Notes: generated by a model not told the origin, from the letters alone. 60,403 bases of DNA from Bacteroidota bacterium (GCA_018970395.1 JAGWWM010000014.1:1-60403); one strand, 5' to 3'. Positions 26,262 through 35,190 are shown, numbered from the stretch's first letter. Program-made: numbers and translations.

Positions 26262-29200
26262 ATTATTCGCCACGCAGTTCTCACAATATGTTTTGCATTG
26301 TTGCTGCTCAAGCTGTATGCACAGCCAGAGAAGGATTTATCCAATCTCAGGTATAAAAAAATATCGGTCAGTAAGGTTCCTGTAAAAATTGATTCCTTCA
26401 GTATTATTCCTGGCAGTATAGTGATTCCGGGAGTTCCGGCTGATTGGTATCGGCTAGATTGGGTGAATGGTAAATTAAACTGGTTGACGTTGCCAAGTTT
26501 TGATTCCATGTCCATCACTTACCGCGTATTTCCCTATTCATTCAATGCGCCTTTTAGAAGAATGGATTATGAAGCGGTGAAATATAATTTCATGACACGG
26601 CCGATTGAAATGGAATCGGATCAGTCCGATAGTCGCGCCCTCTTCGACTTTGGCAAAATAAAATACAACGGAAGTTTTGGAAGAGGCATCAGCTTCGGCA
26701 ACAATCAGGATGCGGTGGTGAATGGTTTGTTGAACCTTCAGATCAACGGAATGCTGGGTGACAGTATGGAATTAAGCGCCGCGCTCACTGATAATAATTT
26801 ACCCATACAGGCTGAAGGAAACACGCAACAACTCAATGAATTTGATCAGGTATGGATTCAGTTGAAAAAGAAGGGCTGGCAGCTGCAGTTGGGAGATATT
26901 GATATCAGAAAGAACGACGCTTACTACATGAGTTTTTTCAAACGGCTGCAGGGGGTTGCATATCAAACAAAAAATAAGGTTTCTGCAAAAGGAATGAATG
27001 ATTTTCAAATCAGCGGTGCTATTGCAAAAGGAAAATTCACGCGCTATGTATTTCAGGGAATTGAGAGAAATCAGGGGCCATATCGTTTGCAGGGGCCCAA
27101 CGGAGAATTATTTTTCATAGTGCTTGCCGGAACAGAACGTGTATTCATTGACGGCGTATTGATGCAAAGGGGAGAAGACAGAGATTATGTGATCAACTAC
27201 AACACGGCTGAGATTACTTTTACCCCAAGGAGGATGATTAATAAGGATCGGCGTATTCAGGTGGAATTCGAATTTGCAGATCGCAATTATCTCAACGCAC
27301 AGTTATTGCTGAGCAATACGTTACAAATCAATCCGCGCTTGACAGTAAGGGTTAGCGCTTTCAGTAATTCTGATGTAAAATCTTCTCCCATCAATCAGCA
27401 ACTGACTCCCGAACAAAAAATCTTTTTATCCAAGGCCGGAGATTTGCGTACGGGTTCGGTATTTAGTTCCGTTACCAGAGACAGTTTTGATGTTAGCCGT
27501 ATCTTATACAGAATGACAGATTCTACAGTGAATGGTATCCTTTATGATTCTGTACTCGTGTATAGTCCTTTGCCGACAGGCAATTTATATAGTGCAGGTT
27601 TTATGGATATGGGAGAGGGGAATGGCGATTATATACAGGACATATCGGGTGTGAATGGTAGAATTTTCAAGTGGGTTGCTCCGGTGAACGGCATCAAATC
27701 AGGACGGTTTGCCCCGGTAGTGCAACTCATCGCCCCTCGTTTACAACAGGTAGTCGTTGCCGGAGCGGATTATCAACTGAATAAGAATTTGCTGATTAAT
27801 GCGGAGATGGCAATGAGTCGTTATGATCCGAATACTTTTTCTTCCATTGACAACAACAAAAACAATGGTTGGGCAGGTCGTGTTAAATGGGTGTATGAAA
27901 ATCCACAAAGAAGAAATAGTCAGGCATTACAATGGCGACTCGGAGGAAGTTTTGAAAAAGTAACCGAACAGTTTAGACCGGTAGAACGATTGCGCCCGGT
28001 AGAGTTTACCCGCGAATGGGGATTGCCTATTTTATTGCAACAGGAATCGGAACAAATTACTGATGCGTTTGTGGAGTTGAACAAAGCATCCAGTCACCGA
28101 TTCAAACATACCCTGCAGCACTATCAGCGGGGGGCTTTGTTTACAGGATGGAAGAATCAATTACAGCATGAATGGTCTCAAACAGGGTGGAGCAGTTATA
28201 CTCAACTTAACTATTCCGCTATGGATAGCGGTTTAAACAGAGGATATTTTTTCCGTCCGCAGGTACAACTAAAAAAACAATTTCCTGCATTAAAGGGTGC
28301 AGAAATAGGAGGAGAATATTACCTGGAGCATAATGAGATTCGGTATCAGCCAACTGACTCCATCTCTTTGAACAGTTTCAACTGGGATACCTGGACTTTT
28401 TTCCTTCGTTCTGCGGAAAATGCCAATCGCTGGGGGTTTCAATTTTTTACGCGCAGAGATAAGTTGCCTTTTTCGCGTTCATTTGAATCGGTGGATAGAA
28501 GTTTGAATTATAACGCATATATAGATTTGCTTCAAAATGAAAACAGACAACTTAAATTAAACGCCACTTATCGCGCGCTACAGGTTTATAAAAATACAGG
28601 GAATCAAAATGCCGACAGAGCCTTGCTTGGAAGAGTGGAATATGTCTTTAATGAATGGAATGGAGGGTTGACGGGAAATGCCTTGTATGAATTAGGGTCC
28701 GGTCAGGAACAGCGGCGAGATTTTTCTTTTCTGGAAGTGCCGGCAGGACAGGGAGAATATACCTGGAATGATTACAACGGAGATGGTATTGCGCAGGTGA
28801 ATGAATTTGAAATTGCTGCTTTTCGTGATCAGGCAAGGTATATTAGGGTATTTACGCCAACGCTTGATTTTATACGAGCCAATTACAATCAGTTCAACTA
28901 CACGATTGACATTCAGCCTGCATTGATGATAACACAACAAAAGAAAAGCGGAATAACGACTTTTCTTTCAAGATTATCTGTACGAAGCAGTTGGCAGTTG
29001 TTTAAGAAAGAAATTTCCGGCGCCGATTTTCAGTTGAATCCATTCACTAAAATCAACAGCGATACAGCTTTGATCGCGTTGAATAATTTGATGAGCAATA
29101 CTTTGTTCTTCAATCGTACTTCTTCAAAGTGGGGAATAGAGCTGACGCACTTGCGCAATACCGGTACGAGTATTGCGACGTATGGAGTTGAAACCAGGAG

Positions 29201-29726
29201 GGTGGAGGAATTGGCAAATCAGTTGCGCTGGAATCTGAGCCGGAAGTTTTCAACGGTATTGAAATACAAGCGGGGTACGAATGAATTGATAACGCCCAAG
29301 TTTGGCAACCGTAATTATTTTATCCGTATGTGGAGTGCCGAGCCGGCCCTCAGTTTCCAAAAAGGAACGCAGAGCCGCCTTTCACTCGCGTACAAATTAG
29401 AGGTGAAGAATAATGAAGCCGGCTCGGCTGAGTCTGTCCGCATCCATGCACTAATCAGCGAATTCAGGTACAATATCCTTTCCAGCAGCACCATCAATCT
29501 TCGTTTCCAAATGAGCGATATCCAATTCAAAAATGGCAATGTCAATTCCCCGGTCGCCTTCATTATGCTCGACGCATTACTGCCCGGTCGAAATTTTATC
29601 TGGAACCTCGATATCACCAAACGCCTTGCCAATAATATGGAACTCTCTATCCAGTACGATGGCAGAAAACCAGGCATTGGAAATGTCATCCATACAGGAA
29701 GAGCCGGCGTAAGAGCACTGTTTTAA
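26262..29726 (+). CDS. Large predicted outer-membrane beta-barrel protein, unknown function, non-ATG start
   Basis: About 1155 residues. The frame is open from a TTG at 26163, but the first 33 codons look non-coding, and the only signal peptide (hydrophobic run AVLTICFALLLLKLYA, followed by QPEK) begins at ATT codons at 26262 and 26265; no ATG, GTG or suitable TTG lies in front of it. I therefore give the start as 26262 with doubt. The rest is rich in alternating aromatic strands; the segment VFIDGVLMQRGEDRDYVINYNTAEITFTPRRMI recalls cell-surface proteins of the SprA/DUF-type seen in Bacteroidota, without allowing a name. An EF-hand-like 12-residue loop DYNGDGIAQVNE occurs at about residues 837-848. 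Single gene, between the sdh terminator and plsC. Confidence 0.6.
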   Translation: MIRHAVLTICFALLLLKLYAQPEKDLSNLRYKKISVSKVPVKIDSFSIIPGSIVIPGVPADWYRLDWVNGKLNWLTLPSFDSMSITYRVFPYSFNAPFRRMDYEAVKYNFMTRPIEMESDQSDSRALFDFGKIKYNGSFGRGISFGNNQDAVVNGLLNLQINGMLGDSMELSAALTDNNLPIQAEGNTQQLNEFDQVWIQLKKKGWQLQLGDIDIRKNDAYYMSFFKRLQGVAYQTKNKVSAKGMNDFQISGAIAKGKFTRYVFQGIERNQGPYRLQGPNGELFFIVLAGTERVFIDGVLMQRGEDRDYVINYNTAEITFTPRRMINKDRRIQVEFEFADRNYLNAQLLLSNTLQINPRLTVRVSAFSNSDVKSSPINQQLTPEQKIFLSKAGDLRTGSVFSSVTRDSFDVSRILYRMTDSTVNGILYDSVLVYSPLPTGNLYSAGFMDMGEGNGDYIQDISGVNGRIFKWVAPVNGIKSGRFAPVVQLIAPRLQQVVVAGADYQLNKNLLINAEMAMSRYDPNTFSSIDNNKNNGWAGRVKWVYENPQRRNSQALQWRLGGSFEKVTEQFRPVERLRPVEFTREWGLPILLQQESEQITDAFVELNKASSHRFKHTLQHYQRGALFTGWKNQLQHEWSQTGWSSYTQLNYSAMDSGLNRGYFFRPQVQLKKQFPALKGAEIGGEYYLEHNEIRYQPTDSISLNSFNWDTWTFFLRSAENANRWGFQFFTRRDKLPFSRSFESVDRSLNYNAYIDLLQNENRQLKLNATYRALQVYKNTGNQNADRALLGRVEYVFNEWNGGLTGNALYELGSGQEQRRDFSFLEVPAGQGEYTWNDYNGDGIAQVNEFEIAAFRDQARYIRVFTPTLDFIRANYNQFNYTIDIQPALMITQQKKSGITTFLSRLSVRSSWQLFKKEISGADFQLNPFTKINSDTALIALNNLMSNTLFFNRTSSKWGIELTHLRNTGTSIATYGVETRRVEELANQLRWNLSRKFSTVLKYKRGTNELITPKFGNRNYFIRMWSAEPALSFQKGTQSRLSLAYKLEVKNNEAGSAESVRIHALISEFRYNILSSSTINLRFQMSDIQFKNGNVNSPVAFIMLDALLPGRNFIWNLDITKRLANNMELSIQYDGRKPGIGNVIHTGRAGVRALF

Positions 29727-29856
29727 TGTCTGATAAGCATATCACCTTGTCTCTTAGATTCTGCGACTCTGTGACTTTGTGTCTCCACGCTTACCTATAC
29801 AGCCATTTCTCTATAAATCGTTATCTTGCATCCTGGCAACTCAAAAATCAGGAACG

Positions 29857-30630
29857 ATGGCGCAACTGCTGAAAAAAATTAGAAATATTCATCTTACCCG
29901 TCGCCTTATTTATGGTACGCTCGGACTCGCTACATATCCGGGTATTGCTCTCTTTAATAAATTAAAAGTAAACGGTGCAGAAAAACTTAAAAATCTGCCC
30001 GACCGGAATGTATTGTTCGTTAGTAACCACCAGACTTATTTTGCGGATGTAATTGCCTTTCTTCATATTTTCTTCGCTGCAAAATGGGGACGTTACAAAC
30101 GTTTGGGCATCCCTTTCTACCTGCTCAATCCTGTTACTCGTATTTATTACGTTGCTGCCGCTGAAACTATGAATGATACCTGGCTCACGCGCCTATTCGC
30201 CAAAGCAGGTGCCATTACGGTTAAGAGAACCTGGCGTGCGGAAGGTAAAGAAGTGCAACGCGGTTTGGATCCTGCGGATACCAGAAAAATTGCACGCGCT
30301 TTGGATACCAGCTGGGTCATTACTTTCCCGCAAGGAACTACCAAACCGTTTGCTCCGGGAAGAAAGGGCACTGCGTATATCATCAAACAAAATCAACCCA
30401 TTGTAGTACCCATCATCATCAATGGTTTTTGGAGGGCATTCAATAAAAAAGGATTGAAATTCAAGAAAAGAGGATCCATTTTATCCGTCACTATTAAGGA
30501 TCCACTGGTCGTTGATTATAATGATTCAGTAGATAATATACTGGCGCAGGTGATGGATGCAATTGAACAAAGTAAAGAACATATGCTTAAAAGCAAGCAT
30601 CACCTGATTCCTGTAAAATCGCAATCGTAA
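29857..30630 (+). CDS. 1-acylglycerol-3-phosphate acyltransferase-like protein
   Basis: Membrane-associated acyltransferase of the PlsC family, placing an acyl chain on a lysophospholipid. The ATG at 29857 begins MAQLLKKIRN; a longer reading from 29779 has no support. 257 residues. Block I is NHQTYFAD, in which five residues separate His from Asp, whereas PlsC normally has H-x4-D. Block II VKRTWRAEGK, block III FPQGTTKPFAPGRKG (usual FPEGTR) and block IV PIVVPIIING are recognisable. These deviations suggest a subfamily with a different acceptor. The stop (30630) is one base from the stop of the convergent thioesterase gene. Confidence 0.85.
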   Translation: MAQLLKKIRNIHLTRRLIYGTLGLATYPGIALFNKLKVNGAEKLKNLPDRNVLFVSNHQTYFADVIAFLHIFFAAKWGRYKRLGIPFYLLNPVTRIYYVAAAETMNDTWLTRLFAKAGAITVKRTWRAEGKEVQRGLDPADTRKIARALDTSWVITFPQGTTKPFAPGRKGTAYIIKQNQPIVVPIIINGFWRAFNKKGLKFKKRGSILSVTIKDPLVVDYNDSVDNILAQVMDAIEQSKEHMLKSKHHLIPVKSQS

Positions 30631-30631
30631 A

Positions 30632-31147
30632 TTATTTCGGTAAAAACAAAGCTTTTAATTCCGCAGCTTCATCCGGCTTCATCTTTCCTCCTAAAATTAA
30701 GCGTACTTGTCTTCTGCGAAGTGCGCCCTCAAATAAACGTTGTTCATCTTCAGTTTCAGGTGTGAGTATGGGAACTTTTCTAGGTTTACCGTTGGGATCC
30801 AACGCTACGAATGTAAAGTAAGCCTCATTGCTTGTATAACGATATTGCTGCGTGATGTCTTCCCCCCAAACTTTAAGATATACTTCCATGGAGGTATTGA
30901 ATGCTCTTGAAACTTTCGCTTCAATGTGTACTACATTGCCGAGCTTGATAGGATTTTCGAATGAAATATTGTCCACGCTCGCGGTAACAACCGGTGCATT
31001 GCAATGTTTAGCCGCCGCCAAAGCTGAGGCAATATCCATCCAATACATCAGCCTTCCCCCCATCAGATTACCAAAGGTGTTGGTATCATTGGGCAATACC
31101 AGTTCGGTCATCATAATGAAAGAATCTTTGGGGTTTTTGGGGCTCAT
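30632..31147 (-). CDS. Acyl-CoA thioesterase (hotdog fold)
   Basis: 171-residue hotdog-fold thioesterase of the YciA/ACOT family, hydrolysing acyl-CoA to free acid and CoA. The diagnostic stretch NTFGNLMGGRLMYWMDIASALAAAKHC (in its usual place, about residues 23-49) includes the catalytic Asp, followed by SVDNISFENPIKLG. The family often works on medium- or short-chain acyl-CoA; the substrate is not known here. A -7 box overlaps the stop codon of the upstream queA, so it likely has its own promoter. Convergent with plsC. Confidence 0.9.
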   Translation of the reverse strand: MSPKNPKDSFIMMTELVLPNDTNTFGNLMGGRLMYWMDIASALAAAKHCNAPVVTASVDNISFENPIKLGNVVHIEAKVSRAFNTSMEVYLKVWGEDITQQYRYTSNEAYFTFVALDPNGKPRKVPILTPETEDEQRLFEGALRRRQVRLILGGKMKPDEAAELKALFLPK

Positions 31148-31157
31148 GTTGTAATGA

Positions 31158-31165
31158 CAAAATTA
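31158..31165 (-). promoter_or_regulatory. -7 promoter box for the thioesterase, overlapping the queA stop codon
   Basis: Minus-strand TAATTTTG, exact TAnnTTTG, 10 bp before the thioesterase ATG. Its first three bases are the TAA stop of queA. Confidence 0.5.
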
Positions 31166-32212
31166 GATGATGAGTAAAGCATCTCCGTAACTTAAAAGCC
31201 GATACTTGTCTTTAATCGCTTTTTTATACGCTTCCATAATAAGGTCATATCCCGCAAATGCACAGCTCATAATCAGTAAACCTGTTTTAGGCATGTGAAA
31301 ATTAGTGAGCAGGGAATCTGCAATATTGAAATCATAAGGAGGGTGGAGAAATATATTTGTCCACCCTTCAGATGGCTTTAATAACTGCTGTGCAGTGAAG
31401 GAGGTTTCCAGTGCACGCATGGTAGTGGTGCCAACCGCACATACCCGGTGTCCGCCTTCTTTTCCTTTGTTGACTACTTTACAGGCAAAATCATCAATCT
31501 TGTAATATTCTGCATCCATTTTATGCTTACTGAGGTCTTCCACTTCAATCTGACGAAAAGTGCTCAGTCCGGTATGAAGCGTGATTTCAGCAAAACGAAT
31601 GCCTTTGATTTCAAGTCTTTTGATCATTTCAACGCTGAAGTGCAGGCCGGCAGTAGGTGCAGCAACAGCTCCTTCATATTTAGCGAACACAGTTTGATAA
31701 CGTTCTTCATCTTCCGGCTCAGGTTTGCGTTTGATATATTTCGGAAGCGGGGTTTCGCCAAGGCTATACAATACTTTTCTGAATTCTTCATCCGTTCCGT
31801 CAAATAAAAAGCGAATGGTTCTTCCTCTGGAAGTGGTATTGTCAATTACTTCTGCAACCAGCTCTTCTGCATCTCCGAAATATAATTTATTCCCAACACG
31901 AATTTTTCTTGCGGGATCAACAATCACATCCCATAAACGATTTTGCTTATTCAGTTCACGCAATAAAAAGACTTCAATCTTCGCACCCGTTTTTTCTTTT
32001 CTGCCGTACATGCGGGCGGGAAAAACTTTGGTATTATTCACCACAAAAACATCCTTGTCGTCATAGTAGTCCAAAATGTCGCGAAACATCTTGTTTTCTA
32101 TTTGTCCGGTTTTGCGGTTGACCACCATCATTCTGCTGTCTTCTCTTTTAGCAGCTGGATGCTGAGCAATTAAATTCAGCGGCAGGTCGAAAATGAATTG
32201 AGAAAGTTTCAT
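31163..32212 (-). CDS. queA: S-adenosylmethionine:tRNA ribosyltransferase-isomerase
   Basis: Transfers the ribose part of SAM to preQ1-modified tRNA, making epoxyqueuosine at position 34. 349 residues with the characteristic start [47 protein letters not shown] (about 55-70), [13 protein letters not shown] (substrate pocket) and [21 protein letters not shown] normal QueA length. The leader from the -7 box at 32320 is about 100 nt; I searched it for a preQ1 riboswitch and saw none. Confidence 0.96.
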   Translation of the reverse strand: MKLSQFIFDLPLNLIAQHPAAKREDSRMMVVNRKTGQIENKMFRDILDYYDDKDVFVVNNTKVFPARMYGRKEKTGAKIEVFLLRELNKQNRLWDVIVDPARKIRVGNKLYFGDAEELVAEVIDNTTSRGRTIRFLFDGTDEEFRKVLYSLGETPLPKYIKRKPEPEDEERYQTVFAKYEGAVAAPTAGLHFSVEMIKRLEIKGIRFAEITLHTGLSTFRQIEVEDLSKHKMDAEYYKIDDFACKVVNKGKEGGHRVCAVGTTTMRALETSFTAQQLLKPSEGWTNIFLHPPYDFNIADSLLTNFHMPKTGLLIMSCAFAGYDLIMEAYKKAIKDKYRLLSYGDALLII

Positions 32213-32319
32213 GTATTGCGTTTGTTTTTAGAAGAATAACAGGGTACAAACGCGAACGTATTCCGGGCTGGGAAATCAAACTCGGACTTACGGCTCCGGG
32301 CTTGTAACTGTTAAAGCAC

Positions 32320-32328
32320 GCAAAGGTA
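32320..32328 (-). promoter_or_regulatory. -7 promoter box upstream of queA
   Basis: Minus-strand TACCTTTGC, exact consensus, about 108 bp upstream of the queA ATG. The leader contains several short GC-rich inverted stretches of unclear meaning. Confidence 0.55.
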
Positions 32329-32406
32329 AATAAAAATTTCAAAACTACCCCCCGCACTTTGGATTAAAACTGATATCAATCATGCAACAGGGTAAGAGAT
32401 CGCTTT

Positions 32407-33180
32407 TTATTCAAATCGAAGATGTTTTACCGTATTCCCTTTGTTGATTAATTGTTGAAGAGATTCTATGCCAATGCGCAGATGTTTCTCTACAAAGTTT
32501 CCCGTTACTTTCTTGTCGCTTTCTTCAGTTTTAACCCCATCTGGTGTCATGGGTTGATCACTCACAAGAAGCAGTGCGCCGGTAGGAATTTCATTGTAAA
32601 AGCCAACCGTAAAAATGGTAGCCGTTTCCATGTCAATAGCCATGGCGCGCACTCTTTCCAGATATCTTTTAAACTCTTCATCATGTTCCCATACTCTTCG
32701 GTTCGTGGTGTACACCGTGCCGGTCCAGTAATCGGAGTCCTGATCTCGAATGGTGGTAGAAACCGCTTTTTGCAGGGCGAATGCCGGCAGCGCCGGTACT
32801 TCAGGTGGAAAATAATCTTTTGAAGTTCCTTCACCCCTAATGGCTGCAATGGGTAAGATAAGATCGCCGATTTGATTTTTTTTCTTCAAACCGCCGCATT
32901 TCCCTAAAAATAAAACTCCTTTAGGGTGAATGGCTGTCAGCAAATCCATGACCGTAGCTGCGGTCGCGCTGCCCATACCAAAATTGATAATGGTAATGCC
33001 ATTTGCAGTGGCGCACTGCATGGGTTTGTCCATGCCATAAATGGATACGTGATTCCATTCAGCAAATAACTTCACGTAATTACTAAAATTGGTCAGTAAA
33101 ATATAATTTCCAAATTCATCCAATGGCATCCCGGTATATCGGGGTAGCCAGTTTTTAACTATTTCCTCTTTCGTCTTCAT
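32407..33180 (-). CDS. amn: AMP nucleosidase
   Basis: Hydrolyses AMP to adenine and ribose-5-phosphate. 257 residues, the short bacterial form common in Bacteroidota, corresponding to the C-terminal phosphorylase-like domain of E. coli Amn. Visible: INFGMGSATAATVMDLL, FLGKCGGLKKKNQIGDLILP, the purine-site AIDMETATIFTVGFYNEIPTGALLLVSDQP. The start at 33180 is an ATG. Single gene, 194 bp downstream to the queA start region; a heptad repeat array lies on its 5' side. Confidence 0.9.
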   Translation of the reverse strand: MKTKEEIVKNWLPRYTGMPLDEFGNYILLTNFSNYVKLFAEWNHVSIYGMDKPMQCATANGITIINFGMGSATAATVMDLLTAIHPKGVLFLGKCGGLKKKNQIGDLILPIAAIRGEGTSKDYFPPEVPALPAFALQKAVSTTIRDQDSDYWTGTVYTTNRRVWEHDEEFKRYLERVRAMAIDMETATIFTVGFYNEIPTGALLLVSDQPMTPDGVKTEESDKKVTGNFVEKHLRIGIESLQQLINKGNTVKHLRFE

Positions 33181-33222
33181 GCGTTATTTTTTGATAATTT
33201 TGTTAAGTTAATAAAATATTAT

Positions 33223-33286
33223 TAATTCTCAATTGTAATTACTAATTATTAATTACTAATTACTAATTACTAATTATTAATTATCC
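33223..33286. repeat. Heptad repeat array (ATTACTA words)
   Basis: About nine consecutive 7-nt units (ATTACTA, ATTATTA, AATTCTC and variants) fill the gap between the divergent amn and HsdR_N-like genes and end 4 bp before the ATG of the latter. Confidence 0.85.
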
Positions 33287-33290
33287 CTAC

Positions 33291-33746
33291 ATGCTCCCTC
33301 TTTCATTCCCTGAGCCTGATTTTTCTGTCCGTAAGCAAGGGGATATTCCACAAATTTTTGATCCGATAAGAAAAAGCTGGGTTCGGTTGACGCCGGAAGA
33401 ATGGGTACGTCAAAATCTGATTCAATTGATTACTCAATCTTTGCAGATTCCTGCTGCCTACCTGAGTGTGGAGAAAGAAATTCAGGTGGGTACGCTAAAA
33501 AAAAGATTTGATCTTTTGGTGTATAATCGCCGTCATCTTCCCTGGATGTTGTTCGAATGTAAATCTGAAGTCGTTGAGTTGAGCGAACAAACTGCCGCAC
33601 AGCTGTTATCCTATCATCAGGTACTGCAGACTCATTATCTCATAACATGCAATGGTAAAAATGCATTGGGTTGGTATCGGGATGAATCGGGCTGGCTACC
33701 TCTACTGCAATGGCCAACGCTTTCTGAATTTGATAATACTTTATAA
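33291..33746 (+). CDS. Stand-alone HsdR N-terminal (restriction-type nuclease fold) domain protein
   Basis: 151 residues similar to the N-terminal domain of type I restriction R subunits (HSDR_N_2 type). The PD-(D/E)xK-like core is visible: acidic EKEIQ, then KRFDLLVYN with Asp, and MLFECKSE with the E-x-K, followed by QLLSYHQVLQTHYLITCNGK. No helicase, specificity or methylase gene is nearby, so this is not a restriction system. Single-domain proteins of this kind are common in Bacteroidota without a known role. The start follows an AT-rich repeat; the 3' end overlaps the convergent luxC-like gene by 6 bp. Confidence 0.8.
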   Translation: MLPLSFPEPDFSVRKQGDIPQIFDPIRKSWVRLTPEEWVRQNLIQLITQSLQIPAAYLSVEKEIQVGTLKKRFDLLVYNRRHLPWMLFECKSEVVELSEQTAAQLLSYHQVLQTHYLITCNGKNALGWYRDESGWLPLLQWPTLSEFDNTL

Positions 33747-34754
33747 TTCGGTTAAAAATCTCATCACATCAACTCCGTCTGCATAATCGGTTAGTCCGGG
33801 TTCTTGGGCTTTCCCAAATGGCAATCCGTTTTCGCCTACGATAGCCTGAATCGCTGGATGCTGACGATATTCCTGATAAGCGGACGTTTCATTCTCATAA
33901 TATTTGTAATGAAGTGTTCCGATGGGAGAGAAGGGTTGCTCGTTTTCAATCAGCACAATACTTTGGTTGGTCATGTAAAACAGATTGTTCATGATATAAA
34001 TGGTGAGCTGATAATCGAAATTGTTTTTGTATTTGGCATGCTCAAAATAATGGCTGTATTTTTTTAGTGCTTCCAGGAGGGGGAGAAAATCATAACCGTG
34101 CGGCACGCAGATTTGTGTTACATTTCTGCATCCCAATCCAAAATAACTCAGGATATCATCTGCAAGTAAATCAAGTGTTTCCTTGCTTTCATTTCCCTTT
34201 AATACAGCTACTGAAGTTCTGTTTTTTCGGATGATGGAAGGATATTTTCCAAAGTAATAGTTGAAATAACGTGCACTGTTGTCGCTTCCGGTGGCTATAT
34301 ATGCATCGCAATCCGAAAGCCGTTCTGCAAAACAAATATGCTCCTGAATATTTGCATTCATTCTTCCCATTACGGTTGCCAGATGGGGAAGTAGTACGTT
34401 ATCTTTAGAAGATAATTTACAAATCGCCTGATGTCCGCTGATAAAAGTGCATAATAAATCGTGAAAGCCGACCATTGGAATATTGCCGGCCATCACGATA
34501 CCGACCCGTTTAGCTGAGGTATGGTCTTTTTTTATGCGATAACTATTTGCCCATTCTTCTAGTAAATCTTTCTGTAAAAATTGTCGGAAGATGGCATTTG
34601 CGGCTTGTTGAGTATTCTCCGGAGTAAACCAGGGATTCAGCCGAGAAGCCTGCTGTACAATACTATTCCACTCGTTGTAATACGCTGTGTCGGCTGATGC
34701 AGAGAGGTATTCCCCAAGTTTTATTAAAATTTCTATCCTTTCCTGTAATTTCAT
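33741..34754 (-). CDS. Acyl-CoA reductase, LuxC-like
   Basis: 337-residue protein of the LuxC acyl-CoA reductase family (aldehyde-dehydrogenase fold), which makes fatty aldehyde from acyl-CoA or acyl-protein. Recognised by VGIVMAGNIPMVGFHDLLCTFISGHQAICKLSSKD (NADP/substrate region), DAYIATGSDNSARYFNYYFGKYPSIIRKNRTSVAVL, and the catalytic Cys in FGLGCRNVTQICVP. No luxD, luxE or luciferase genes are present. It shares a palindromic promoter region with a ferredoxin gene on the other strand; the pairing is frequent in Bacteroidota. Its physiological role there is unknown to me. Confidence 0.87.
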   Translation of the reverse strand: MKLQERIEILIKLGEYLSASADTAYYNEWNSIVQQASRLNPWFTPENTQQAANAIFRQFLQKDLLEEWANSYRIKKDHTSAKRVGIVMAGNIPMVGFHDLLCTFISGHQAICKLSSKDNVLLPHLATVMGRMNANIQEHICFAERLSDCDAYIATGSDNSARYFNYYFGKYPSIIRKNRTSVAVLKGNESKETLDLLADDILSYFGLGCRNVTQICVPHGYDFLPLLEALKKYSHYFEHAKYKNNFDYQLTIYIMNNLFYMTNQSIVLIENEQPFSPIGTLHYKYYENETSAYQEYRQHPAIQAIVGENGLPFGKAQEPGLTDYADGVDVMRFLTEL

Positions 34755-34768
34755 TCAATGCTTTGCTT

Positions 34769-34789
34769 TAATTTTGAACGGCAAAATTA
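34769..34789. promoter_or_regulatory. Palindromic bidirectional promoter of luxC-like gene and ferredoxin
   Basis: TAATTTTG (34769-34776, plus) and its exact reverse complement CAAAATTA (34782-34789) face each other over 5 bp. Each is a consensus -7 box: the plus one for ferredoxin (ATG 34819), the minus one for the reductase (ATG 34754). Start sites would lie inside the dyad. Confidence 0.6.
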
Positions 34790-34818
34790 CGTTTTCCCAA
34801 ACCCTGAAATCATTTATT

Positions 34819-35166
34819 ATGGCAATTAAGATAACTGACGAATGCATTAACTGCGGAGCATGTGAGCCCGAATGTCCGAATAATGCAATTTATGAAGGTG
34901 GTGTTGAGTGGGCAATAGCTGACGGTACTTCTGTTAAAGGCAGCTACGAATTACTCGATGGAACGACGGTAGATGCCGCTGCCAAGCAGGCACCGGTAAG
35001 TACGGATGTGTATTACATTACGCCCAACAAGTGTACCGAATGTCAGGGTTTCCATGAAGAACCTCAATGTGCGGCAGTATGTCCGGTCGACTGTTGTGTG
35101 CCCGATGAAATGTATCGGGAAACAGTGGAGACTTTACTGGAAAGAAAAGATCGTCTTCACCTTTAA
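34819..35166 (+). CDS. 2[4Fe-4S] ferredoxin, Alvin type
   Basis: 115-residue ferredoxin. The first cluster motif is CINCGACEPECP (C-x2-C-x2-C-x3-C) and the second is CTECQGFHEEPQCAAVCP, with eight residues between the second and third Cys, the hallmark of the Allochromatium-type family whose clusters have unusually low potentials. A ~40-residue insert sits between the two motifs. The ATG at 34819 is chosen because the conserved start MAIKITDECI follows it. It may deliver electrons to an unknown partner; the shared promoter with the LuxC-like reductase suggests they act together. Confidence 0.93.
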   Translation: MAIKITDECINCGACEPECPNNAIYEGGVEWAIADGTSVKGSYELLDGTTVDAAAKQAPVSTDVYYITPNKCTECQGFHEEPQCAAVCPVDCCVPDEMYRETVETLLERKDRLHL

Positions 35167-35190
35167 GTTATTTTTCTCATTTGAAATCAG

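Noticed and set aside
32213-32320. preQ1 riboswitch in the queA leader
   Set aside because: I could not find the preQ1-I pattern (short C-rich hairpin loop with A-rich tail) or a pseudoknot; only unspecific GC-rich stems.
33291-33746. Type I restriction-modification system
   Set aside because: No hsdM, hsdS or helicase part; only the small N-terminal domain.
33741-35166. Bioluminescence (lux) operon
   Set aside because: Only a LuxC-like reductase; no luxA, luxB, luxD or luxE. The ferredoxin pairing is a Bacteroidota feature.
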